Origin: Labilithrix luteola
Lineage (GTDB): Bacteria > Myxococcota_A > Polyangia > Polyangiales > Polyangiaceae
NCBI GenBank assembly: GCA_026225435.1
Contig: JAMFST010001312.1
Span: forward strand, 1 to 9,397
Reading direction: 5' to 3'
Length of the DNA: 9,397 nt
In this document: piece after piece, positions 1-5,569 of the stretch
Layout: each line of letters starts with the position of its first letter
How positions within the stretch are numbered: position 1 is the stretch's first letter
Program-made: the position numbers and the translations under genes
The notes under the pieces: generated by a model
Told to the model about the DNA's origin: nothing
Seen by the model: the letters and a program-made list of their open reading frames with translations, nothing else
Databases searched by the model: none

Positions 1-659
1 CCGATGCGCCGGCCGCGACCACCGCAGCCGCGCCCGCGACCGCGATCGCGCCGAGCAGCGACACCGAGCAGACGCACGGCTCTCGCGGGGCGGCCGACGT
101 TCTCGCCGGGATGCCCCGTCGCCCGGAGCGCACCCGGGAGCGCTCGGGCTCGCCCCGCGTGCCGCACAAGTCCTTCACCACCTGGGAGCCGCCGGTCGAC
201 GCCGACGACGACCAGCCGCTCATCTCGCGTCAAGCCGAGCTGGCCGGGCGCGCCGCGGCGACCGATCTGGACCTGGCCCTCCCCGGCTTCACCGAGGAGC
301 CGGAGCCGACGACGCAGGCCTTCACCCGCCCCGAGCGCATCCGCACCGAGAGCAGCGATCACGGGGAGCGCACCGAGCGCTCGGACCGTGGCGAGCGCGA
401 GGACGAGGAGCCGGGCTTCGCCCAGATCTACGTCAACGTCGGCCGCCGCGACGGCGCCAAGCCGGGCGATCTGCAGCGCTTCCTCACCGAGGGGGCCGGC
501 ATCGAGCGCGCCGCCACCGGCCGCATTCGCATCCGCGACCGCAACAGCTTCGTGAGCGTGAAGCGCGAGGACCTGGACAAGGCCGTCGGCGCGCTCAACG
601 GGCAGACGATCGGTGGCCGCACGGTCGTCGCGGAGCCCGCGCGCGAGAGGACCACGTGA
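1..659 (+). CDS. DEAD-box RNA helicase, C-terminal fragment with DbpA RNA-binding domain (5' end outside window)
   Basis: The frame is open from the left edge (first complete codon at 3) to TGA at 657-659, so only the C-terminal part of the gene is seen. The first ~37 visible codons are Ala/Pro/Thr-rich low complexity. A charged Arg/Glu-rich linker follows, and then a compact domain from about base 417 to 650 containing YVNVGRRDGAKPGD, GRIRIRDRNSFVSV and IGGRTVV. These match the DbpA RNA-binding domain (RRM-like) found at the C-terminus of DbpA/CsdA/DeaD-type helicases. The family unwinds structured RNA in ribosome assembly and mRNA turnover in the cytoplasm. The helicase core (DEAD, SAT motifs) would lie upstream and is not visible, so the helicase call rests on the tail domain alone. 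The ATG at 111 is internal and has no reason to be the start. The stop overlaps the next gene's GTG by 4 nt. Confidence 0.8.
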   Translation, partial: DAPAATTAAAPATAIAPSSDTEQTHGSRGAADVLAGMPRRPERTRERSGSPRVPHKSFTTWEPPVDADDDQPLISRQAELAGRAAATDLDLALPGFTEEPEPTTQAFTRPERIRTESSDHGERTERSDRGEREDEEPGFAQIYVNVGRRDGAKPGDLQRFLTEGAGIERAATGRIRIRDRNSFVSVKREDLDKAVGALNGQTIGGRTVVAEPARERTT

Positions 660-1252
660 GCGTGAAGGGGCGCGTCGCCGGAGCGCTGGCGATGGCGAGC
701 CTCGCGCTCGTCGGCGTCGTCGCCACCGCCTGCAGCAAGTCGGACGACGGGCCGCAGCAGCCCCTGCAGCTCGGCTTCGTGCCGCCGCCACGACCCACCG
801 CCGCTCCGTCGACCAGCAGCACCGACGAGGGGACCAAGACGGCGCCCGCGTTCACCTCGTACTTCGCCAACCTGGATTCGAGCGCGCCCGCCAGCACGGT
901 CGCCGCTGCTGCCCGACCGGTCGCCCCCCGGGGGCCGGATCCCGACATCGCCGCGAAGGAGGCCGTGCGCTCGCGGCTGAACGGCTGCTTTGCGCAAGCG
1001 AACCTCGCTCGCGGCACCTCGCGGAACATCTCGGTGACCTTCACCGTCATCTCCTCGGGACGTGTGAGCCGCTACGACATCTCCGGCGCGACCGCGAACG
1101 ACGGCGGCTTCTACAGCTGCATCGACGGGATCGCCGGGAGCACCACGTTCCCCGACCGCAGCGTTCCGGCGGGATCGACGGGACAACCGGCCGCTGCCGC
1201 CGTGCCGGAGGTGCGCACGCTCGTCGTGACCGCCGGCGCCACCGCCTCCTGA
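656..1252 (+). CDS. Lipoprotein with AgmX/PglI-like C-terminal domain
   Basis: The protein has 198 aa. GTG at 656 is chosen because it overlaps the upstream TGA (GTGA) and has a GAGAGGA Shine-Dalgarno-like sequence at 645-651. The N-terminus has Lys/Arg, a hydrophobic stretch and an ATA-C lipobox with Cys at residue 26, so it is probably a lipid-anchored envelope protein. A Pro/Ser/Thr-rich linker (about 27-95) leads to a C-terminal domain of about 100-175. That domain holds CF (Cys111), a strand-rich segment (NISVTFTVISSGRVS) and YSCIDG (Cys155) followed by FP. This pattern resembles the AgmX/PglI C-terminal domain of myxobacterial gliding and envelope proteins, where the two Cys are usually conserved. 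Co-translation with an RNA helicase is unexpected. Specific function is unknown. The CDS and lipoprotein call are firm; the domain call is from pattern recognition only. Confidence 0.75.
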   Translation: MSVKGRVAGALAMASLALVGVVATACSKSDDGPQQPLQLGFVPPPRPTAAPSTSSTDEGTKTAPAFTSYFANLDSSAPASTVAAAARPVAPRGPDPDIAAKEAVRSRLNGCFAQANLARGTSRNISVTFTVISSGRVSRYDISGATANDGGFYSCIDGIAGSTTFPDRSVPAGSTGQPAAAAVPEVRTLVVTAGATAS

Positions 1253-1279
1253 CGCCGCTGTCCGACGTGGCGCGTCGAT

Positions 1280-1294
1280 TGACCGTTCCGGTCA
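1280..1294. promoter_or_regulatory. Perfect inverted repeat, candidate operator upstream of the pseudokinase gene
   Basis: TGACCG-TTC-CGGTCA is a perfect 6-3-6 inverted repeat, 28 bp before the ATG at 1323. It overlaps the likely -35 region (1286-1291), where a bound repressor would block polymerase. It could instead form a small RNA hairpin after the stop at 1252, but no T-run follows immediately. No regulator is known for it. Confidence 0.4.
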
Positions 1295-1314
1295 TCGTTC
1301 AGTTTCTCTAGAGT
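1286..1314 (+). promoter_or_regulatory. Candidate sigma70-type promoter for the 1323 gene
   Basis: TTCCGG (1286-1291), 17 bp, TAGAGT (1309-1314). The -10-like element ends 8 nt before the ATG at 1323, so transcription would begin about at the start codon. No Shine-Dalgarno is visible, which fits a leaderless mRNA. A better -35 match, TTGACC (1279-1284), is 24 bp from TAGAGT and would need a different, poorer -10 near 1303. Confidence 0.35.
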
Positions 1315-1322
1315 ACCGGCAC

Positions 1323-3044
1323 ATGTCCGCTTCGCCCGTTCCGGCCCGTGACGGGGCTTCCGTTCCGGCGGGGACCCTGACGACCACCCTGCGCTCCTTG
1401 CTCGAAGAGCGGCGCAAGGAAGGCTCGTTCCTCCGCCTCGACGAGGCCATCGCCATCGTCGTCCCGCTCTGTCTCGACCTCAAACAGCGGCACGAGCGCG
1501 GCGAGAAGCTCTACGTGCACCCGTCGTCGGTCGGTCGCGGTCCGGACGGCATGGCGGCCATCCTCCCGAAGGCGTCGCTGGTGCCGGTGCTCGGTCGTGA
1601 CCGCGCCTGCGTCGCGCCGGAGCTGCAAGGGACGCTCGAGCCCGGCCTGGCGCGCGCCAGCGTCTTCTCGGTCGGCGCCATCCTCTACGAGATGCTCACG
1701 GCGTACCCCATCGGCCCGGCGATGCGTCGCCCGCGCGAGGTGAACCCCGAGCTGCCCGACGCGGTAGAGACGCTGCTGTCGAAGGCGCTGGTCGGCGATC
1801 CGGCGCACCGCCCGGACGATCTCGGTGCGCTCGCCAGCGCCCTGCACCACCTGGCGCCGATGCAGAGCATCAGCCCGCCGGACGCGGACGAGGGGGCGCT
1901 CGATCACGCCGACGCGGACAACGACGTCGACGTGCGCATGTCGATGCTCCCGCCGCACGAGCTGGTCTCGATGACGCCGCCGATGTCGATGGTCCCCATG
2001 TCCATCGGGCCGATGTCCATGGGCCCGGGCGCCGGCGCGAGCATCCCCATCTCGATGAGCATGATGGCGCCCGGCGCACCGACGTCGCCGTCGACGGCGC
2101 CGCTGATGGTCCCGCAGATCCCAGCGATGCCGGCGATGCCCACCCTGTCGCAGAGCGCGGCGACGGCGATGTCCCAGATGGCGACCACGGGTGCAGCGGC
2201 GTCGCGCGATCCGGCCGTGCGGCTCATGGAGCTCAAGGCGCGCCTCGAGAGCGATCCGCGCCCGCGCTACACCGTGCACCAGAACCACATGGACCACGGC
2301 CCGTTCAGCGCCGTCGAGCTCCTGCAGCAGATCGCGGCCAACAAGTTCCGTCCGGACGACGGCATCCGCGACGAGCTCTCCGGCCAGGACCGCCCGATCA
2401 AGGACTGGGAAGAGTTCGCCCCCTTCGCCGAGCAGGCCAAGCTGCGGCGCGACATCGCGACCGAGAAGAAGGAAGTCAGCGCCGCCATCGAGCAGGAGAA
2501 GAGCACCGGCATCGCCAAGGCGATCCTCGCCGGCTCGGCGGTCGTGGCGCTCCTCGGCGGCGTCGGCTTCTGGTTCTTCGAGGTGCGCGGCTCGCGCAAC
2601 GACAGCGTCGACATCGCCGACGATCCGGGCGCCCTCGACATCAGCATCGACGGCGGCGCGCGCATCACCATGAAGCGCGGCACGCCCGGAGCGACCGGCG
2701 GCGGCGGCAAGGCGCCGAGCGGCTACGCCCCCGGCGGCATGAGCTACGAGGCGGCCCTCAACAGCAACAAGGAGGAGATGACCATCGGCTCCAAGTCCGG
2801 TGCCGATCTCTCCGACGGCCAGCTGGCCGGGCCGCTGCGCAGCGGCGCCTTCCTCGGCGCCTGCGGAGTGCCCGCCAGCATGCACGTCACCGTGCGCACC
2901 GCGATCAAGCAGGGGCGCGCGGTCGGCGTCTCCGTCTCGACCGATCCGCCCAACGGCGGCATGGCCAGCTGCGTGGACCACAGCGTCCGCACGCTCTCCT
3001 GGCCGTCGAACCCGCACATGGATTCGTTCACCACGCGCTTCTGA
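1323..3044 (+). CDS. Membrane protein: kinase C-lobe remnant, Met-rich linker, GYF-like domain, TM helix, AgmX-like tail
   Basis: The protein has 573 aa. Residues about 37-178 resemble the C-lobe of a Hanks-type Ser/Thr kinase: helix E, an APE motif (98-100), SVFSVG (113-118, where active kinases have DVxSxG), and R163-P164. The HRD catalytic loop is replaced by HPSSV (His66), no DFG is visible, and only ~36 residues precede helix E, so the Gly-loop and VAIK lysine are absent. It is almost certainly catalytically dead. A Met/Pro/Ser-rich linker follows (206-~290), then a GYF-like domain (about 315-370, with HGPFSAVELL), a charged coil and one hydrophobic helix (about 400-420). A Gly-rich spacer leads to an AgmX/PglI-like domain (474-573) with Cys514 and Cys550. 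Topology is probably cytoplasmic N-terminus and periplasmic C-terminus. A signalling or scaffold role across the inner membrane is inference. The start is the first in-frame ATG downstream of the candidate promoter. Confidence 0.8.
   Translation: MSASPVPARDGASVPAGTLTTTLRSLLEERRKEGSFLRLDEAIAIVVPLCLDLKQRHERGEKLYVHPSSVGRGPDGMAAILPKASLVPVLGRDRACVAPELQGTLEPGLARASVFSVGAILYEMLTAYPIGPAMRRPREVNPELPDAVETLLSKALVGDPAHRPDDLGALASALHHLAPMQSISPPDADEGALDHADADNDVDVRMSMLPPHELVSMTPPMSMVPMSIGPMSMGPGAGASIPISMSMMAPGAPTSPSTAPLMVPQIPAMPAMPTLSQSAATAMSQMATTGAAASRDPAVRLMELKARLESDPRPRYTVHQNHMDHGPFSAVELLQQIAANKFRPDDGIRDELSGQDRPIKDWEEFAPFAEQAKLRRDIATEKKEVSAAIEQEKSTGIAKAILAGSAVVALLGGVGFWFFEVRGSRNDSVDIADDPGALDISIDGGARITMKRGTPGATGGGGKAPSGYAPGGMSYEAALNSNKEEMTIGSKSGADLSDGQLAGPLRSGAFLGACGVPASMHVTVRTAIKQGRAVGVSVSTDPPNGGMASCVDHSVRTLSWPSNPHMDSFTTRF
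1980..2024 (+). repeat. Three tandem 15-bp coding repeats (PMS[MI][VG] pentapeptide)
   Basis: Three in-frame 15-bp units at 1980-1994, 1995-2009 and 2010-2024 encode PMSMV, PMSIG and PMSMG. They sit in a wider linker with about 16 Met in 84 residues (from residue 206). The units differ at synonymous and near-synonymous sites, so the repeat is not a very recent duplication. Confidence 0.7.
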
Positions 3045-3060
3045 GACGCCCGGCTCGTCG

Positions 3061-3495
3061 TCAGCCGCCGTCCGCCGCTTCGCTGCCGCCGCGGGGCAGG
3101 CAGACGGCGACGATGCTGGTGTAGCAGTAGTTGCCAGCGATGCAGTCGCGGTCGCTGACGCAGGGGAACGCGCAGCGGTGGAAGGCGGCGTTGCACTTGT
3201 GGGTGATGCACTCGTCGTCGCGGCTGCACGGGTTCGCCGTCGGGCCGGGGTTGGCCAGGCCGTTGCTCGAGGTGCGTGTGCCGCCGTCGTTGCTGCTCTC
3301 GGTGGGCGACGCCAGCGGGGCGGGACGCGCGTAGCCACGCGGCATTCCATCGGTGCCCTTCTCCGCGCCCGGATCATCGTCGGTCGCCGATGCCCCAGCG
3401 GCCGAGGCCGCGGCGGGCTGATCGGCGTGGTGCCCGCACGCGAGGCTCGACAGCCCGAGCAGGGCACACACGATCGCCAGCGAGGAGAGCCTCAT
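3061..3495 (-). CDS. Small Cys-rich lipoprotein, function unknown
   Basis: The protein has 144 aa. The N-terminus is a signal peptide ending in SLAC (Cys20). The residue at -3 is Ser, not the usual Leu, so the lipobox is slightly atypical. A low-complexity Ala/Gly/Asp/Thr/Pro region (about 21-88) precedes a C-terminal Cys module with eight cysteines at 90, 96, 101, 108, 112, 118, 124 and 132. They are arranged as two similar halves (CxxxxxC..C..C, then CxxxxxC..C..C), enough for four disulfides. Such modules are common in secreted myxobacterial proteins; no enzyme motif is visible. Its stop lies 16 bp from the stop of the convergent membrane-protein gene, and its ATG is divergent from the 3574 gene across 78 bp. 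No Shine-Dalgarno precedes the ATG. The gene is well supported; the role is unknown. Confidence 0.72.
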   Translation of the reverse strand: MRLSSLAIVCALLGLSSLACGHHADQPAAASAAGASATDDDPGAEKGTDGMPRGYARPAPLASPTESSNDGGTRTSSNGLANPGPTANPCSRDDECITHKCNAAFHRCAFPCVSDRDCIAGNYCYTSIVAVCLPRGGSEAADGG

Positions 3496-3502
3496 GAAAG
3501 CG

Positions 3503-3532
3503 ATTGCAGCGCGGCCGGTCCCTCGCGGTCAA
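3503..3532 (-). promoter_or_regulatory. Candidate sigma70 promoter for the Cys-rich lipoprotein gene
   Basis: On the minus strand TTGACC (3532-3527), 18 bp, TGCAAT (3508-3503) matches the sigma70 consensus at 5/6 and 4/6 positions. It is the best promoter match in the window. The -10 ends 7 nt before the ATG at 3495, which predicts transcription starting at or next to the start codon. The 8-mer ATTGACCG here also occurs upstream of the 1323 gene (1278-1285). Confidence 0.5.
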
Positions 3533-3534
3533 TG

Positions 3535-3564
3535 TTGCATCCGCGGCCCCTGCCCGAGTAGCTC
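3535..3564 (+). promoter_or_regulatory. Weak candidate promoter for the 3574 lipoprotein gene
   Basis: TTGCAT (3535-3540), 18 bp, TAGCTC (3559-3564), ending 9 nt before the ATG at 3574. Each hexamer is a poor match. The main support is the same short -10-to-ATG distance seen at the other starts. The -35 lies next to the divergent minus-strand -35 (3527-3532), so the two promoters would be back to back. Confidence 0.25.
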
Positions 3565-3567
3565 GGG
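3553..3567. promoter_or_regulatory. Perfect inverted repeat just upstream of the 3574 gene
   Basis: CCCGAG-TAG-CTCGGG is a perfect 6-3-6 inverted repeat ending 6 nt before the ATG. It covers the candidate -10 and the only Shine-Dalgarno-like bases (GGGA, 3565-3568). It could be an operator, or, if transcribed, a hairpin that hides the ribosome site. Confidence 0.4.
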
Positions 3568-3573
3568 ACAGCC

Positions 3574-4341
3574 ATGTTCCGCCCTGCCCTCGTGCTGCTC
3601 CTCGCGGCGACCTCGCTGCCGGCCTGCGCGCACCACGAGCCGCCGAGCGTCGACGCTTCCCCCGCCGCCGAAGCCACCGCGACGCTCGCCCCGGCGACTC
3701 CGTTTCCCGCCCGCGTGGCGACGGCGGCGTCAGCAGCGTCAGCGTCGTCGGCCGTGGCGGCACCGTCTGCAGCGCCGGCCGCGCCGCCCGTCGTCGACGC
3801 CGGGGATCCGGCGGCCGAGCAGGATCCCGCGGACCCGACGTTGCCGCAGACGCACGCGCGCCCGCTCGCCGCCGACCCCGCGCTCATCGCCCGCATCGAC
3901 GCGCTGTGGGCCGCCATCCTCGCCGACGATCCGACACTGGCGACCTCGGCCTTCTTCCCGCTGGCCGCCTACCAGCAGGTGAAGGCGATCAACAACCCGG
4001 CGTCGGACTGGAACCACCGCCTGCTGGCCGCCTTCGCCGAGGACATCCACGCGCTGCACAAGCGCCTCGGCGCCCACCGGGCGAACGCCAAGCTCACCAA
4101 CTACGACCTCCCCGACGCGCGCGCCCGCTGGGTCGAGCCGAACGAGGAGTACAACAAGATCGGCTATTTCCGCGTCTTCGGCACCACCGTTCACTACCAC
4201 TTCGACCGCGGCGAGGAGGACCCGGGCCACGATCCGCCGGGCGCCACCGCCGACGTGCGCCACGACTATTCGTTCTCCATCGCCTCGATGATCTCCTGGC
4301 GCGGACAATGGTACATTGTTCATTTGAACAGCGTGCGCTGA
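3574..4341 (+). CDS. Conserved lipoprotein of unknown function
   Basis: The protein has 255 aa. A short signal peptide ends in the lipobox LPAC (Cys18). A long Ala/Ser/Pro/Val linker (about 19-95) separates the lipid anchor from a folded domain (about 98-255). That domain has SAFFPLAAYQQVKAI, WNHRLLAAF, WVEPNEEYNKIGYFRVF and a C-terminal SWRGQWYIVHL (241-251). The aromatic-rich motifs look like those of a conserved family found in many bacteria, but I cannot name a function. No catalytic or metal motif is evident. ATG at 3574 is chosen because it gives a complete signal peptide directly; ribosome-binding sequence is weak (GGGA, 5 nt spacing). The gene is monocistronic by spacing: 119 bp separate it from the oxidoreductase operon. 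Confidence 0.75.
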   Translation: MFRPALVLLLAATSLPACAHHEPPSVDASPAAEATATLAPATPFPARVATAASAASASSAVAAPSAAPAAPPVVDAGDPAAEQDPADPTLPQTHARPLAADPALIARIDALWAAILADDPTLATSAFFPLAAYQQVKAINNPASDWNHRLLAAFAEDIHALHKRLGAHRANAKLTNYDLPDARARWVEPNEEYNKIGYFRVFGTTVHYHFDRGEEDPGHDPPGATADVRHDYSFSIASMISWRGQWYIVHLNSVR

Positions 4342-4384
4342 GCGCAGCGTCCCAGCGCTAGCGTTTCGTTTGTCGCGCGAATAA

Positions 4385-4399
4385 CGGAACGTTTTTCCG
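4385..4399. promoter_or_regulatory. Inverted repeat upstream of the oxidoreductase operon promoter
   Basis: CGGAA-CGTTT-TTCCG is a perfect 5-5-5 inverted repeat with AACGTT at its centre. It is centred about 49 bp upstream of the predicted transcription start and ends 6 bp before the candidate -35, a position suited to an activator. It could also be a weak terminator hairpin for the 3574 gene, though the T-run is inside the repeat and not after it. Confidence 0.3.
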
Positions 4400-4405
4400 G
4401 CTCCC

Positions 4406-4434
4406 TTGGTCGAGCGAGTCCACCGGTCTAGCGT
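4406..4434 (+). promoter_or_regulatory. Candidate promoter of the molybdenum oxidoreductase operon
   Basis: TTGGTC (4406-4411), exactly 17 bp, TAGCGT (4429-4434), each 3/6 to the sigma70 consensus. Predicted transcription starts near 4441, giving a ~20-nt leader. That leader contains GGGAG (4448-4452), a Shine-Dalgarno 8 nt before the ATG at 4461. The TCTAGnGT core is shared with the promoter of the 1323 gene. Confidence 0.4.
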
Positions 4435-4460
4435 GGCGTGATTCTCCGGGAGCACGCTCG

Positions 4461-5123
4461 ATGAAGCTCGCTTGGCATGTCGCTCCGTTGCTCGCGTCCG
4501 CGGCGCTCGCTCTCCCTCTTGGCGCGTGTGCCGGCGAGGCGTCTCCGCGGGTCACGGTGGCCGTCGCGCCGGCGCCGTCGTCCTCGGCGCCGGGCGTGCT
4601 CCTCCCACCGGAGGCCTTCGCCGGCATCTCGGACGTACACGCGCGCTCGCTCGCCCTGTACGGCGAGGCGGCGAAGGTGATCGCCAGCCCGCGCTGCCAG
4701 AACTGCCACCCGGCCGACTCCTCTCCGCGCCAGCGCGAGGCCAACGAGATGCACGATCCGCCGGTCGCGCGCGGTCCCGAGGACGAAGGCGTCCCCGGTG
4801 CTCGCTGCACCTCCTGCCACCAGGACACGAACCTCGAGCTCGCTCGCGTGCCCGGCGCGCCCAAGTGGCACCTTGCTCCGCTGGAGATGGCCTGGCTCGG
4901 CAAGTCGACCGCCGCCATCTGCAAGCAGATGAAGGACCCGACGAGGAACGGCGGCAAGTCGCTGGCCCAGATCGTCGACCACGTCACCCACGACGAGCTC
5001 GTCGGCTGGGGATGGCACCCGGGTGCGGACCGCATCCCGGCGCCCGGCACGCAGAAGGACTTCGGCCGCATCGTCGCCGCCTGGGTCGACACGGGGGCCG
5101 CTTGCCCGGAGGAGTCGCGATGA
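4461..5123 (+). CDS. Dihaem c-type cytochrome lipoprotein of the isoquinoline 1-oxidoreductase-associated family
   Basis: The protein has 220 aa. The signal peptide ends in LGAC (Cys23), so it is likely lipid-anchored and faces the periplasm. After a Pro/Ala/Ser linker there are two CxxCH haem c sites: CQNCH (79-83) and CTSCH (116-120). Other conserved-looking segments are [10 protein letters not shown] (131-140), [24 protein letters not shown] (from 182) and a final DTGAACP. These match the family often annotated as an isoquinoline 1-oxidoreductase subunit (Mll3835-like). Its likely role is to take electrons from the [2Fe-2S] subunit and pass them to the respiratory chain. Haem attachment needs export and a cytochrome c maturation system, not seen here. 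A good Shine-Dalgarno lies at 4448-4452. The stop overlaps the next ATG (ATGA), so translation is probably coupled. Axial haem ligands beyond the two His cannot be assigned. Confidence 0.85.
   Translation: MKLAWHVAPLLASAALALPLGACAGEASPRVTVAVAPAPSSSAPGVLLPPEAFAGISDVHARSLALYGEAAKVIASPRCQNCHPADSSPRQREANEMHDPPVARGPEDEGVPGARCTSCHQDTNLELARVPGAPKWHLAPLEMAWLGKSTAAICKQMKDPTRNGGKSLAQIVDHVTHDELVGWGWHPGADRIPAPGTQKDFGRIVAAWVDTGAACPEESR
5108..5114 (+). promoter_or_regulatory. Strong ribosome binding site fixing the iorA-type start
   Basis: GGAGGAG, 5 nt before the ATG at 5120, lies inside the 3' end of the cytochrome gene. The same frame stays open far upstream (to about 4472), so this site together with homology decides the true start. 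Confidence 0.75.
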
Positions 5124-5569
5124 TCCGCTTTCGCTTGAACGGGACCGACCAGGCGCTCGACGTCGATCCGGAGATGCCGCTGTTGTGGGTGGTGCGCGAC
5201 GTGGTCGGACTGACGGGAACCAAGTACGGCTGCGGACAGGCGCTGTGCGGCGCCTGCACCGTGCACGTCGACGGCGAGGCGGTGCGCGCCTGCGTGACGC
5301 CGATCCGCCGGGCGGAGAACAGGTCCGTCACCACCATCGAGGGGCTGTCGTCGGACGGCTCGCATCCGCTGCAGAAGGCGTGGCTGGAGCTCGAGGTGCC
5401 GCAGTGCGGCTTCTGCCAGGCCGGGCAGATCATGACCGCGGCGGCGCTCCTGGCGAAGAACGCCAGGCCCAGCGACGCGGACATCGAGCAGTCGATGAGC
5501 GGCAACCTGTGTCGCTGCGGGACGTACAACCGCATCCGCCTGGCGGTGAAGAAGGCGGCGGGGACATGA
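5120..5569 (+). CDS. iorA: [2Fe-2S] subunit of a molybdenum hydroxylase (isoquinoline 1-oxidoreductase alpha-type)
   Basis: The protein has 149 aa, close to the usual ~150 for this subunit. Residues 1-75 form a plant-type ferredoxin fold whose [2Fe-2S] ligands are Cys38, Cys43, Cys46 and Cys58 (CGQALCGAC). Residues 80-149 form the [2Fe-2S]-binding helical domain with Cys96, Cys99, Cys131 and Cys133 ([17 protein letters not shown]). It relays electrons from the molybdenum centre in the next subunit. The protein has no signal peptide, so it presumably travels through the Tat pathway bound to its partner, as inferred for related periplasmic enzymes. It overlaps both neighbours by 4 nt (ATGA at 5120 and at 5566), which suggests coupled translation and fixed stoichiometry. 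The family and cluster ligands are certain; the symbol follows the best-known relatives and does not imply that isoquinoline is the substrate. Confidence 0.93.
   Translation: MIRFRLNGTDQALDVDPEMPLLWVVRDVVGLTGTKYGCGQALCGACTVHVDGEAVRACVTPIRRAENRSVTTIEGLSSDGSHPLQKAWLELEVPQCGFCQAGQIMTAAALLAKNARPSDADIEQSMSGNLCRCGTYNRIRLAVKKAAGT

Noticed and set aside
428..1186. Minus-strand open frame opposite the helicase tail and first lipoprotein
   Set aside because: No signal peptide or domain and Arg/Gly-rich composition. The plus-strand frames explain the region.
1279..1308. TTGACC (1279-1284) as the -35 of the 1323 gene
   Set aside because: It is 24 bp from TAGAGT, and the hexamer at 18 bp (TTTCTC) is a poor -10. 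It is kept only as an alternative.
1308..3467. A 719-codon open frame on the minus strand across the pseudokinase-like gene
   Set aside because: Composition is Arg/His/Ala-rich with no domain, and it runs antisense to a gene with recognisable domains and through the Cys-rich lipoprotein gene in another frame.
4472..5119. Upstream extension of the iorA frame to 4472
   Set aside because: The extra sequence is Arg-rich shadow of the cytochrome gene. The ATG at 5120 has a strong ribosome site and gives the normal subunit length.
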